NCBI GenBank assembly: GCA_023474015.1
Contig: JAMCYN010000098.1
Coordinates: forward strand, 1 to 64,000
Source of the DNA: Armatimonadota bacterium
GTDB taxonomy: Bacteria > Armatimonadota > UBA5829
Length of the DNA stretch: 64,000 nucleotides
Direction: 5' to 3'
Positions 7,003 to 15,730 of this stretch are shown here, one piece after another. The translations under genes were made by a program, and so were the position numbers. Positions within the stretch are counted from its first letter, which is position 1. Every line of letters starts with the position of its first letter. The notes beneath the pieces were generated by a model. It was not told the DNA's origin and searched no databases. It saw only the letters and a program-made list of their open reading frames with translations.

Positions 7003-8238
7003 ATGGCGCTTATCAACGAAAACTACCTGAAACTGCCCGGCAGCTATCTGTTCACGGAGATTGCCAGAAGAGTAACGGACTTCAAGAATGCGCACCCTGG
7101 GGCAGACATCATCCGTCTGGGGATAGGCGATGTCACCAAGCCACTGGTTCCCGCCGTGATAGAGGCGATGCACAAGGCAGTCGATGAAATCGGGCAGGCC
7201 GGGACGTTTCGGGGCTATGGACCGGAGCAGGGTTACGGCTTTCTTATTCGTAAGGTGATCGAGAACGATTACTTGACCCGAGGCGTTTCTCTGGACGAAG
7301 ATGAAGTCTTCATCAGCGACGGGGCAAAGAGCGATGTCGCCAATTTTCAAGAGATTTTTGGCGGCGAAAACACCGTAGCTATCACCGACCCGGTTTACCC
7401 GGTCTACCTGGACACGAACGTCATGGCCGGCAGAACGGGCGCGCTGGATGAAGCAGGGCGGTTTGGTGGGGTTGTTTATCTTCCGTGCAATGCCGAGAAC
7501 GGTTTTACCCCGGCGCTCCCAGCTGATCGGGTCGATATGATCTACCTCTGTTTCCCGAACAACCCGACGGGGACGACTCTGCCGAGGAGCGAGCTGAAGA
7601 AGTGGGTGGATTACGCACGAGAAAACGACGCCGTAATTCTGTTCGATTCCGCCTACGAGGCCTATATAACCGATCCGGAGATTCCGCATAGCATCTACGA
7701 AGTGGAGGGCGCCAGGGAGTGCGCGGTGGAGTTCCGCTCATTCTCCAAGACGGCCGGTTTTACTGGAACACGATGTGCTTATACGGTGGTGCCGAAGACT
7801 GTTGTGGCGAAGACAATGGATGGACAATCTCATCCACTCAATAAGCTCTGGAATCGACGCCAGACTACGAAGTTCAACGGCGTTCCCTATATCGTTCAGA
7901 AAGGGGCCGAAGCCGTCTATTCGCCCGATGGCAAGCAGCAGATACGAGATATTATCGACTACTATATGGCCAACGCGAAGATCATACGCAACGGCCTGAT
8001 CGAGATCGGCCTCGACGTTTTTGGTGGGGTCAACGCTCCCTATCTGTGGCTCAAGACGCCGAATGGGATGGATTCCTGGATGTTCTTCGATAAGCTGCTG
8101 ACCGAGGCGAATGTGGTCGGAACCCCGGGATCGGGCTTTGGACCATCCGGCGCGGGCTACTTCAGGCTGACTGCATTTGGGAACAGGGATAATACCGAGA
8201 ACGCGGTGAATCGGATTAAGACAAGGCTCGATCTGTAA
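7003..8238 (+). CDS. dapL: LL-diaminopimelate aminotransferase
   Basis: DapL is a PLP-dependent class I/II aminotransferase that makes LL-diaminopimelate directly from tetrahydrodipicolinate, bypassing acylated intermediates. The 411 residues match the family length. [13 protein letters not shown] at the N-terminus, [17 protein letters not shown] region (70-83), FPNNPTGT (184-191) and [10 protein letters not shown] with PLP Lys249 are visible. The ATG at 7003 has AAGGA 6 bases upstream. It is separated from dapF by a heptad repeat and a hairpin but is on the same strand. Confidence 0.95.
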   Translation: MALINENYLKLPGSYLFTEIARRVTDFKNAHPGADIIRLGIGDVTKPLVPAVIEAMHKAVDEIGQAGTFRGYGPEQGYGFLIRKVIENDYLTRGVSLDEDEVFISDGAKSDVANFQEIFGGENTVAITDPVYPVYLDTNVMAGRTGALDEAGRFGGVVYLPCNAENGFTPALPADRVDMIYLCFPNNPTGTTLPRSELKKWVDYARENDAVILFDSAYEAYITDPEIPHSIYEVEGARECAVEFRSFSKTAGFTGTRCAYTVVPKTVVAKTMDGQSHPLNKLWNRRQTTKFNGVPYIVQKGAEAVYSPDGKQQIRDIIDYYMANAKIIRNGLIEIGLDVFGGVNAPYLWLKTPNGMDSWMFFDKLLTEANVVGTPGSGFGPSGAGYFRLTAFGNRDNTENAVNRIKTRLDL

Positions 8239-8290
8239 TTGCCGCTGAGCGTCTCGGGACGAGAATAGCGAGCGAATTTTGAGGCAGCAT

Positions 8291-8532
8291 ATGAAAACGA
8301 CTCACTATTTCGAAGATCAAGTTCTGCGGAAACGTCCATATATTAAGCGCGAATGGTGTAAACTGGTACTGGAGAAACCGACAAAGAAGATGGTTCAACC
8401 GGATGGCCGAGTATCCGCCACTGGGCTTACATTTCTGAAATTGGTAAATACTTACGCGTTGTGACTCTTGAGGATGGGGAAACAGTTCACAATGCATTCC
8501 CTGACCGCGATTTTGAGGAGACACAGCAATGA
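8291..8532 (+). pseudogene. DUF4258-type protein gene, broken by a frameshift
   Basis: From 8291 the frame reads MKTTHYFEDQVLRKRPYIKR and so on to residue 41 (GRV), then runs into a short missense end at 8464. Two bases later (from 8416) another frame continues RHWAYISEIGKYLRVVTLED and then ETVHNAFPDRDF, the typical DUF4258 second half. Its stop at 8530-8532 overlaps the next ATG as ATGA. The shift is +2 (or -1) at 8414-8415. GAGG lies 7 bases before the ATG. DUF4258/DUF2283 gene pairs resemble toxin-antitoxin modules. It may be a real inactivating mutation, an assembly error, or less likely recoding. Confidence 0.75.
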
Positions 8533-8738
8533 AGCTCAATTACTATCCTGAAACTGACTCGCTCTATATCGACCTGGTAGATCGTCCTAGCGTCGATTCC
8601 CAGGAGGTAAAGCCGGGCGTAGTGCTTGATTTCGATGCCGATGGCAACCTTGTTGGCATTGACATCGACCATGCGAGCAAGGTAGTGAACCTGTCGCGGC
8701 TGGAGATAGAAACCCTGCCCATGGCGGCGGTTGCCTAG
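8529..8738 (+). CDS. DUF2283 domain protein, partner of the broken DUF4258 gene
   Basis: This 69-residue protein starts MKLNYYPETDSLYIDL and has the pattern PGVVLDFDADGNLVGIDID, the DUF2283 signature. DUF2283 proteins are small, beta-rich and often encoded directly after a DUF4258 gene; their function is not established, and an antitoxin-like role has been suggested from gene pairing. The ATG overlaps the stop of the DUF4258 frame, indicating translational coupling. hflX starts immediately after its stop codon. Confidence 0.8.
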   Translation: MKLNYYPETDSLYIDLVDRPSVDSQEVKPGVVLDFDADGNLVGIDIDHASKVVNLSRLEIETLPMAAVA

Positions 8739-10070
8739 TTGAATCAAACCCATCTTCACGAAGTCGAAACAATAGACAAAGCCCTCCTCGTGGTGGCGGA
8801 CCCGCGCGATGAGTGGGAGGCCGACGCCAACACGGAGGAGCTTCGGCTCCTGGTGGACAGCGCCGGGCTGCATATCGTCGATGAGATGCACGTCCGACGC
8901 CAACACCCCGATCCGCGTTACTACATCGGCGCGGGCAACGCGGATGAAGCCTACGTGCGCGTGCAGGACTCGGGCGCGGATGTGGTAATCGTCGGCGAGG
9001 ATCTCTCCCCCACCCAACAGCGTAACGTCAGCCGCACGGTCACGGTCGAGATGATCGACCGCACTCAACTCATCCTCAATATCTTCGCCCAGCGCGCGCG
9101 AACGAGTGAGGGCAAGCTGCAGGTCGAGCTTGCGCAGCTTCGATACCTTCTACCAAGGCTCACCGGCCGGGGGACCGAAATGTCCCGAATCGGTGGCGGA
9201 AGCGGCGGAGGCCTTGCCACGCGCGGGCCCGGTGAAACTAAGCTCGAAACCGACCGTCGCCGGGTGCGGGACCGGATATCTGTCCTCCAGGACGAGCTTG
9301 AGGATGTGGTCAAGCAGAGGTCGGTGCAGAACAAATCGCGCAGAAAGCTGCTGGTGCCGTCGGCGGCGCTGGTGGGTTACACGAGCGCGGGCAAGTCCAC
9401 CCTGCTCAACCTGCTCGCGCATACGGATGTCGAGGCTCACGCTCGGCTCTTCGCCACGCTCGATCCTACCACTCGCAAGGTCGATCTCGAAAGCCAGTGC
9501 TCGATCTTGCTTTCCGATACGGTCGGTTTCCTGCGCAACCTGCCGCATCATCTCATCGCGGCGTTCCGTGCGACGATGGAAGAGGTAGTCGACGCGGATT
9601 TCCTCATTCACGTAGTCGATGCGAGCCATCACTTCTTCCAGCAGCAGTTCCGGTCGGTGCTTGAGGTACTGGCCGAACTCGGCGCGGAGGACAAGCAGAC
9701 CATCACCGTCTTCAACAAGAGCGACGCCATCCACGACCAGTATGAGCTTCGCAGGCTCGTGGCCGACACCCCGAACTCGTGCTACATGTCCGCAAGCACC
9801 GGCGAAGGCAAGCAATACCTGGAACGGTTGATCTGCATGATGGTCGAAAGGCTGATGCGGCGGATCGAGGTTGTTCTACCCTATGACCGTGGGGACCTGC
9901 TGGCCCTCTGCCACGACCGGGGCAGGGTGATTTCGCAAGAGTATCTGGCGGAGGGTGTGCGGGTGGAAGTGGAGTTGTCGCCCGATTTGGCCGCGCGCTT
10001 AAACCGTTACTCTCAGGATCGCGACGTTCAAGGCCCAGGCAATCGCACTATCGACGCCTCTAACCTATAA
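8739..10070 (+). CDS. hflX: GTPase HflX
   Basis: HflX is a ribosome-associated GTPase that splits stalled or hibernating ribosomes. The 443 residues contain the HflX N-terminal domain (GAGNADE, SPTQQRNVSRT-VEMIDRTQLIL), the Gly-rich linker with GPGETKLETDRR (about 163-174), then a G domain with P-loop GYTSAGKST (213-221), LFATLDPTTR, DTVGFLRNLPHHLIAAF and NKSD. It starts at a TTG directly after the DUF2283 stop with no clear ribosome site, so it may be translated by coupling. Confidence 0.95.
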   Translation: MNQTHLHEVETIDKALLVVADPRDEWEADANTEELRLLVDSAGLHIVDEMHVRRQHPDPRYYIGAGNADEAYVRVQDSGADVVIVGEDLSPTQQRNVSRTVTVEMIDRTQLILNIFAQRARTSEGKLQVELAQLRYLLPRLTGRGTEMSRIGGGSGGGLATRGPGETKLETDRRRVRDRISVLQDELEDVVKQRSVQNKSRRKLLVPSAALVGYTSAGKSTLLNLLAHTDVEAHARLFATLDPTTRKVDLESQCSILLSDTVGFLRNLPHHLIAAFRATMEEVVDADFLIHVVDASHHFFQQQFRSVLEVLAELGAEDKQTITVFNKSDAIHDQYELRRLVADTPNSCYMSASTGEGKQYLERLICMMVERLMRRIEVVLPYDRGDLLALCHDRGRVISQEYLAEGVRVEVELSPDLAARLNRYSQDRDVQGPGNRTIDASNL

Positions 10071-10440
10071 TATCCAACTTCCAAAGAGTTAGAATACAAA
10101 CCGCTCTATGAATTGGTGGCGACGGCCACACACCTCCCGTCGAAATCCGAAACCAAAAAATGAGCCAAGCACCCGAGAATCGAAGTTACCCCGAACTTCT
10201 CGTGTCACCTGGCTCGGTGTCCGCCACACACCGGAGTTACCGGCTCGTGGTCATGGAGAAGGACCATAGTGATCCCCCTTTGCGCGCTGTCTGCGCAGGT
10301 TTGTCGACCCGCGAGGAGCAGCCTAATCCCAACCACCACACAACTTGGTCGGACACTTACATCTTACCCGCTTGCCTGTGCATTTCCTCTATCTGGCGGG
10401 AAATCTAGTAATTGTACTAGCGGCGCGCGATGACGCCGAC
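10071..10440 (+). other. Non-coding gap with several hairpins; possible structured RNA
   Basis: There is no convincing gene here. Successive short stems can be drawn: GAAGTT/AACTTC (near 10182-10199), CGGTGT/ACACCG (10215-10233), TGGTC/GACCA (10249-10267) and TGCGC/GCGCA (10283-10299), with a wider CCGAG/CTCGG closing pair. I looked for the conserved cores of SRP RNA, RNase P RNA and tmRNA and did not find them. The gap is unusually long and unusually free of the window's dispersed repeats. Confidence 0.35.
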
Positions 10441-10442
10441 TG

Positions 10443-10451
10443 TGCTAAAAT
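10443..10451 (+). promoter_or_regulatory. Extended -10 promoter of uvrC
   Basis: TGCTAAAAT is an extended -10 element (TGn plus TAAAAT at 10446-10451). No -35 hexamer stands at the right distance. The start would be near 10458, about 21 nt before the uvrC GTG. Confidence 0.45.
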
Positions 10452-10478
10452 GCGTATAAGATAAATGGAGAACAGCAG

Positions 10479-12452
10479 GTGGAAAATCTGACGGACAATC
10501 CAAACCCGGCCGTCGGGCCGGAGGGAATTACGGATTCGCTCGACTGGGCGACCCTAGAAAGCAAGTATCCAGTGACCCTGACAGAAAAACTCCGCACGCT
10601 GCCGTCCGCGCCGGGCTGCTACCTCATGAAGAACCATGGCGGGGAGATCATATATATCGGCAAGGCGAAAATCATTCGTAACCGCGTGAGGCAATACTTC
10701 CAGAAGGGCGCCGACCAGACAAGGCGGACCCGCCGGATGGTGTATGAGATCACGGACCTCGAGTGGATCGTCACGGACACTGAACTTGAGGCGCTCATTC
10801 TCGAAAGCAACCTCATCAAGAAGCATCACCCCGCCTACAACGTCCGCCTGCGCGATGACAAGAGCTACCCCTATATCGCCGTCACTCTGAGCGATGAGTG
10901 GCCGAGGGTGGCCTACGCGCGCAAGTTGCGTATGCAGCCAAAGGAGAAAGACCGTTACTTCGGGCCGTATACCGACACAGAGGCCGTCCGGGAAACCCTT
11001 CGACTGATCCGCCGCGTGTTTCGTGTGCCATGCGGCTTCAAGCAGCCGGAACTCTCCAAGGGCAGGGCGTGTATGTACTACCACATAGGCCAGTGCACCG
11101 GCGTCTGCGCGGGTAAGATCAGCAAGGAAGAGTACATGGGCGTGATTCAGGACGTGATGGCGTTTCTCGTGGGAAAGCGTGAGGAGCTTGTCACGCGACT
11201 CCTGAAGCATATGGAGGACGCGGCGGAGAACCTCGAGTTCGAGAAAGCCGCGAGGCTCCGTGACCAGGTACAGGCGATTCAGACACTGATCGCGCGTCAG
11301 AAGGTGATCTCGACCGCCCTCGAAGACCAGGACGTGATCGCGCTCGTGACCGACGACGGGAACACCTGCGCCGAGATGTTCTTCATTCGCGGCGGCAAGC
11401 TGATCGGGCAGGAGCATTTCTTGCTGGAAAACGCCTCCGCGGACGAACTCTCCGAGAGCCTTCGCGAGTTCATAGAGCAGTACTACGACACCGCGCCCTA
11501 TATCCCGCGCGAGGTGCTCCTGAGTGCCGAGATCGGTGAACTCGACATCATCGAAAGCTGGCTCAGGCAAAAGCGCGGGACCAAGGTCAGCATCCTCAGC
11601 CCCAAGCGCGGCGAGAAGCGCGAGTTGGTCGAGATGGCGAAGAAGAACGCCGACCTGGTCCTGAAGCAGCTTAAGTTCAAGATGGCGACCGACGAGGGCC
11701 GTATTAAGGAAGAACTAGAGGCGCTTCAGGCCGCGATAGGCTCCCCCACCCTGCCCCGCCGCATCGAGGCCTACGACATCTCGAACATCCAGGGCTACCA
11801 TACCGTGGCCTCACTGGTCGTATTCGAGAACGGCCAGCCGAAGAAGGCGCACTATCGCAAGTTCAAAATCAAGCGGCCCGAAGGCACGCCCGACGACTAC
11901 GCTTCGATGAAGGAAGTAGTCTCCCGCAGGCTCTTCGGATCGCTCCGGCGCACCGAAGCCTTCGCCGACCTGCCTGATCTGATGCTGATCGACGGCGGCA
12001 AGGGCCAGCTCAACGCCGCGCTGGAGGCCATGAGAAGTGGAGAGTGGAAAGTGGAGAGCGGAGAGCCCGGAAGGGAAGGGGGCACGCCCACCGTCATCGG
12101 CCTTGCGAAGCGCAATGAGGAGATATTCAAGCCCGGGTTCCCCGACCCGATCATCCTGCCGCGCAACTCGAAGGCGCTGCGACTGATCCAGCGAATACGC
12201 GACGAAGCCCACAGGTTCGCCATTACCTACCATCGCAACGTGCGCGGCAAGACCATGCGCGCCTCGAAGTTAAACGACATTCCCGGCATCGGAATGAAGC
12301 GCCGCCGCGCGCTGCTCAAGCACTTCGGGACTATGGAAAAGATCAGAAGCGCCTCGGTAGAGGAACTCGCCGCCGCGCCGTCCATGAATATTGCCGCCGC
12401 GCGGGCGGTGCATGCATTTTCCCATAGTGAGACTGAAGCCCAGTCGGCGTAG
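10479..12452 (+). CDS. uvrC: Excinuclease ABC subunit C
   Basis: UvrC makes both incisions in nucleotide excision repair with UvrA/UvrB. The 657 residues show the GIY-YIG domain (PGCYLMKN...IIYIGKAK, about 45-64), the Cys-rich linker (CMYYHIGQCTGVC), a UVR motif (EFEKAARLRDQ), the RNase H-like endonuclease (YDISNIQG, DGGKGQLNAAL, RIRDEAHRFAITYHR) and a C-terminal helix-hairpin-helix. About 12 extra residues after DGGKGQLNAALEAM are encoded by four GAGTGGA-like heptads (12035-12062). The start is GTG with GGAG 8 bases upstream. The tail overlaps a GTTGAGTC repeat. Confidence 0.96.
   Translation: MENLTDNPNPAVGPEGITDSLDWATLESKYPVTLTEKLRTLPSAPGCYLMKNHGGEIIYIGKAKIIRNRVRQYFQKGADQTRRTRRMVYEITDLEWIVTDTELEALILESNLIKKHHPAYNVRLRDDKSYPYIAVTLSDEWPRVAYARKLRMQPKEKDRYFGPYTDTEAVRETLRLIRRVFRVPCGFKQPELSKGRACMYYHIGQCTGVCAGKISKEEYMGVIQDVMAFLVGKREELVTRLLKHMEDAAENLEFEKAARLRDQVQAIQTLIARQKVISTALEDQDVIALVTDDGNTCAEMFFIRGGKLIGQEHFLLENASADELSESLREFIEQYYDTAPYIPREVLLSAEIGELDIIESWLRQKRGTKVSILSPKRGEKRELVEMAKKNADLVLKQLKFKMATDEGRIKEELEALQAAIGSPTLPRRIEAYDISNIQGYHTVASLVVFENGQPKKAHYRKFKIKRPEGTPDDYASMKEVVSRRLFGSLRRTEAFADLPDLMLIDGGKGQLNAALEAMRSGEWKVESGEPGREGGTPTVIGLAKRNEEIFKPGFPDPIILPRNSKALRLIQRIRDEAHRFAITYHRNVRGKTMRASKLNDIPGIGMKRRRALLKHFGTMEKIRSASVEELAAAPSMNIAAARAVHAFSHSETEAQSA
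12035..12062 (+). repeat. Four heptads inside uvrC
   Basis: AAGTGGA, GAGTGGA, AAGTGGA, GAGCGGA: 28 bases with an exact 7-base period within coding sequence. They encode most of a SGEWKVESGE insertion in a surface loop of the endonuclease domain that other UvrC proteins lack, in my recollection of the family. Confidence 0.75.
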
Positions 12453-12552
12453 GCCGGCTTCGTGCTTTTGTAGCCGTGAATTTATTCGCCGGGGTATTAC
12501 CCCTGCGGTTAAAACCACGGCCACAACTACGCAAAGTCCCCCTCCGGGGACT
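12443..12552. repeat. GTTGAGTC repeat element, copy 2
   Basis: It begins AGTCGGCGTAGGCCGGCTT and overlaps the last codons of uvrC. It then runs through CCGTGAATTTATTCGCCGG and GCGGTTAAAACCACGG to an AGTCCCCCTCCGGGGACT hairpin. It holds both end hairpins and the shared middle. The ogt start is 18 bases beyond it. Confidence 0.75.
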
Positions 12553-12569
12553 CCGGAAGGAATCGAACA

Positions 12570-13073
12570 ATGAAAACATTCTGCGCAGTAGAAACCAAAC
12601 TCGGGTTCGTCGCCCTGATAAGCCGCAACGGCAAGCTGACCCACTCGACTCTGTTCAAACCATCGCGAGATGAAGCAATCGCCGCGCTCAATGGAGGATT
12701 AGACGACACTTGCGTTGAATATAATGCGGGCTTTGGTGATCTGCCGAAGCTTCTAAAGGAGTATGCCGAGGGCGTCCGGGTGGACTTTTCAAAGGTACCA
12801 TTAGACGTGACCGCCTTCGGGCCGTTCCATGCCAAGGCGCTATTAGCAGCTCAGCATATTCCGTACGGCGAAATGGTGACCTACGGAGAACTCGCCAAGA
12901 TGGCGGGATCAGATGGGGCCGCGCGAGCCGCCGGAAGCGCGATGGCCAACAATACCATGCCGATAATCGTCCCGTGCCACAGAGTGGTCGCGTCGGGAGG
13001 CAGGATCGGCGGATTCGCGGCCGGGCTGGAGTGGAAACGCACGCTCTTAAGACTCGAGGGAGTTGATATCTGA
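12570..13073 (+). CDS. ogt: Methylated-DNA--protein-cysteine methyltransferase
   Basis: This single-turnover enzyme removes alkyl groups from O6-methylguanine onto its own cysteine. The 167-residue protein has the N-terminal ferredoxin-like domain and the active-site motif PCHRVV with acceptor Cys136, preceded by YGELAK and AAGSAMANN, which build the helix-turn-helix and flipping site. Its stop (TGA 13071-13073) overlaps the ATG of the next gene. It follows uvrC across a repeat, so two DNA-repair genes lie together. Confidence 0.92.
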   Translation: MKTFCAVETKLGFVALISRNGKLTHSTLFKPSRDEAIAALNGGLDDTCVEYNAGFGDLPKLLKEYAEGVRVDFSKVPLDVTAFGPFHAKALLAAQHIPYGEMVTYGELAKMAGSDGAARAAGSAMANNTMPIIVPCHRVVASGGRIGGFAAGLEWKRTLLRLEGVDI

Positions 13074-13435
13074 TGAAGCATTTGGTGCGCTGGCTGATTG
13101 GCGTTGTCACGATCCTGATCACGGTGCGAATAGTCCAGGCGCTTGGCCTGCCGCTAAATTGGCCCGACCTATGGGGCATGGTGATCTTCGTGCCGATCCT
13201 TGCGGTGGTCAATGTGATAATCGGCACTATAGTCCGACTGCTCTCCATGCCGATTAATTGCATGACCTTCGGGCTGTTCAGCTTCGTCATCAACGCGATA
13301 CTCTTCTGGGGCGCCGGCAGCGCGACCGGAGCGAGGATGACGTTCCTGAGCGCGCTGGCAGGCTCGATACTCTACGGTGTGATTTCAACGCTTCTAAGCT
13401 CGCTGGTCAAGGAGAACAGGCGTCGTGAACAATAG
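13073..13435 (+). CDS. Phage holin family 4-like membrane protein
   Basis: This 120-residue protein has four predicted membrane helices (about residues 5-25, 33-55, 62-83, 89-110) and a short basic C-terminus. Despite the family name, such proteins are common chromosomal membrane proteins of unknown function in many bacteria. It overlaps ogt at its start and rapZ at its end by 11 bases, so it belongs to a tight operon ogt-holin-rapZ-yvcK. Confidence 0.75.
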   Translation: MKHLVRWLIGVVTILITVRIVQALGLPLNWPDLWGMVIFVPILAVVNVIIGTIVRLLSMPINCMTFGLFSFVINAILFWGAGSATGARMTFLSALAGSILYGVISTLLSSLVKENRRREQ

Positions 13436-14330
13436 AAAGCAGTTGGTTATCATCACCGGCATGTCCGGCGCCGGTAAGTCCCTGGCGACAGCGACATTCG
13501 AGGACCTGAACTTCTTCTGCATAGACAACCTCCCGCCGAACCTGCTCCCGAGCGCGGTCGATCAGTGGCTGCCTCCGAGAGAGCCTGAGAACGTGGCGAT
13601 TGTGGTGGATGCGCGCGCGGGGCAGTTCTTCGGCGACGTGCTGCCGATATGCAAGGAACTGCACGCCAGGCAAATGCCGCACTTCGCGCGCCCGGTGCTG
13701 CTGTTTCTAACAGCGAACGACGCCGAACTCATCAAGCGGTTCAAGGAAACGCGCCGCAAGCACCCGCTCATCACCAAAGAGCGCGGAATCATCGACGCGA
13801 TCAAGCACGAGCGCGAGATGCTTGCCGACCTCAGCGAGAACGCCGATAAGACAATCGACACCAGCAACCTCGAACCGGAGGGGCTGCGCAGGATTATCCG
13901 GGGCACATTCGGCCCAGCGCACTCGCAGGAGCGGTTGATGATATCGGTAGTCTCATTCGGGTTCAAGCATGGGGTACCGCTGGACGCGGACGTGGTGTTC
14001 GACGTGCGCTTCCTGGCGAACCCGTTCTGGATCCCCGCCCTGCGCGACAAGGACGGCACGACTATGGAGGCCAGCCAGTATGTGCTCTCCGACCCGCTAA
14101 CCGAGCCGCTGCTGGAGAAGCTCTTCGATCTGGTCGAGTTCAGCATTCCGCAATACATCAAGGAGGGCAAGGCCTACCTCACGATAGCCATCGGCTGCAC
14201 GGGCGGGAAACAGCGGTCGGTGGTGGTGGCAAATGAGCTCGCGAATTTTCTCGCGCGTGCGAACTACGTTGTAAGGGTAGAACATAGAGACCTGTATCAG
14301 GCGCGGGGGCAGACCGATGCGCGTTGTTAA
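13425..14330 (+). CDS. rapZ: RNase adapter protein / nucleotide-binding protein RapZ (YvcJ)
   Basis: RapZ/YvcJ proteins are P-loop proteins; in enterics RapZ directs decay of the GlmZ sRNA and so controls glucosamine-6-phosphate synthesis. The 301 residues include P-loop GMSGAGKS (12-19), ATFEDLNFFCIDNLP, VDARAGQFF, the RRKHPL motif, and the C-terminal IAIGCTGGKQRSV and RDLYQ region. The start is GTG with AAGGAG 11 bases upstream. The end overlaps yvcK by 14 bases. The rapZ-yvcK order is that of Gram-positive genomes, but the usual third gene whiA is absent. Confidence 0.93.
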   Translation: MNNRKQLVIITGMSGAGKSLATATFEDLNFFCIDNLPPNLLPSAVDQWLPPREPENVAIVVDARAGQFFGDVLPICKELHARQMPHFARPVLLFLTANDAELIKRFKETRRKHPLITKERGIIDAIKHEREMLADLSENADKTIDTSNLEPEGLRRIIRGTFGPAHSQERLMISVVSFGFKHGVPLDADVVFDVRFLANPFWIPALRDKDGTTMEASQYVLSDPLTEPLLEKLFDLVEFSIPQYIKEGKAYLTIAIGCTGGKQRSVVVANELANFLARANYVVRVEHRDLYQARGQTDARC

Positions 14331-15621
14331 GCCGTTCTTGAGCAGCCTGAAATGGCTGTATCCGGGGATGCGCGTCAAGCGGTGGCTGCTGCTGGTCCCG
14401 TTCGGGGTAGCCGCGGTCATCGCGGGCGTGGTACTGCTGCTGAATATGCACATAGTCGATGTGATCGGCTACGTCGGCACGGAAGGGTTCAAGCGATTCG
14501 GATGGCGCCTGGACCGGCCCGCGACTCAGCTTCCGGTCGGAATCGGGCTGATCACACTCGGACTCATCCTCATATTCATCAGCCTGCGGCAGGTGGTGCG
14601 GTCGATCACGAGCGTGGTCAGTCCCGAGGCGCAGGGCAAGCTCGCCGACATGGTCTTCCAGAAGAGATACCTCTCGCAGGGCCAACGGATAGTGGTAATC
14701 GGCGGCGGGACGGGCCTCTCGACGATGCTCCGCGGCCTCAAACGATTCTCCAGCAATATTGTCGCGGTGGTGACCGTTACCGACGACGGTGGCAGTTCCG
14801 GCCTGCTGCAGCGTGAGATGGGGATGCTCCCGCCGGGCGATATCCGCAACTGCCTGGTTGCACTGGCTGACTCCGAGCACCTGATGACCGAGCTTTTCCA
14901 ATACCGTTTTTGCGATGACGCTCATGGACTCAACGGCCACTCATTTGGCAATCTCCTCATCGCCGCCATGACTCGCATTACCGGCGATTTCGAGCGAGCG
15001 GTAAAGGAAACCAGCAACATTCTGGCGATTCGCGGGCGCGTGCTCCCGTCCACCATCGACAATGTGCGGCTCCAGGCGGAGCTTGAGGATGGAACCCTTG
15101 CCGAGGGTGAGACCAGCATAGTCAAGTCGCCAGGCGCGGTGAAACACGTCATGCTCTGCCCGTCCACTGTGAAACCGTTGGAGGAGACGCTGAAGTCGAT
15201 CGAGCTTGCCGACTGTATAGTGATCGGCCCCGGCAGCGTCTACACGAGCATCGTTCCAAACCTGCTGGTGCACGGCATCCCAGAGGCGATTCATGCCTCC
15301 GACGGGATGAAGGTATACGTGTGCAACGTCATGACCCAGCCCGGCGAAACCGACGGCTACACCGCCTCCGACCACGTAAAGGCCGTAATCAAGCACACGG
15401 AGCACAGGGTGTTTCAGTATGTGCTGGTAAACTCCGCGCAGCCAAGCAAGGAACTCCTCGAAAAATACGCCGAGCAGGGTCAATACTTCGTCGAGCCGGA
15501 CGCCGCCGCGATCCGCGACCTCGGCTTCCGGCCGATAGTGGGCGACTTCATCAGCCAGACCGATGTCGTCCGCCACGACCCTGATAAGCTGGCGGATGCG
15601 ATAATGAAGCTGGTATACTAA
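14317..15621 (+). CDS. yvcK: YvcK-type (CofD-like) factor with membrane-anchored N-terminus
   Basis: YvcK-family proteins bind UDP-sugars and are needed for cell-wall balance on gluconeogenic carbon in Bacillus. Residues from about 124 form the Rossmann-like core: VVIGGGTGLSTMLRGLK (127-143), TVTDDGGSSGLLR, PPGDIRNCL, GHSFGNLLIAAM, IGPGSVYTSI. Residues 1-100 are extra: two membrane helices (about 22-43 and 74-92), so this form is tied to the inner membrane, unlike the soluble Bacillus protein. The start overlaps rapZ. Length is 434 residues, as in other membrane-anchored homologues. Confidence 0.92.
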   Translation: MRVVKPFLSSLKWLYPGMRVKRWLLLVPFGVAAVIAGVVLLLNMHIVDVIGYVGTEGFKRFGWRLDRPATQLPVGIGLITLGLILIFISLRQVVRSITSVVSPEAQGKLADMVFQKRYLSQGQRIVVIGGGTGLSTMLRGLKRFSSNIVAVVTVTDDGGSSGLLQREMGMLPPGDIRNCLVALADSEHLMTELFQYRFCDDAHGLNGHSFGNLLIAAMTRITGDFERAVKETSNILAIRGRVLPSTIDNVRLQAELEDGTLAEGETSIVKSPGAVKHVMLCPSTVKPLEETLKSIELADCIVIGPGSVYTSIVPNLLVHGIPEAIHASDGMKVYVCNVMTQPGETDGYTASDHVKAVIKHTEHRVFQYVLVNSAQPSKELLEKYAEQGQYFVEPDAAAIRDLGFRPIVGDFISQTDVVRHDPDKLADAIMKLVY

Positions 15622-15720
15622 TTTATATTTTGTATTGCATAATGAATATTTGGCTGAATCACGCAAGGCCCGACACAAATGGTCAATATGAAATACTCGT
15701 TATAAAATATAAAATCTCTG
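15622..15720. repeat. AT-rich heptad inverted repeat
   Basis: The left arm is TTTATAT, TTTGTAT, TGCATAA, TGAATAT (15622-15649) and the right arm ATATGAA, ATACTCG, TTATAAA, ATATAAA (15686-15713). The arms are largely complementary and keep the 7-base period in an AT-rich sequence, unlike the GC-rich surroundings. It lies between the yvcK stop and the maf ribosome site. Confidence 0.55.
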
Positions 15721-15730
15721 GAGCACCATC

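Noticed and set aside
10160..10408. Open frame of 82 codons between hflX and uvrC
   Set aside because: No ribosome site, no protein-like pattern and overlapping hairpins; treated as non-coding.
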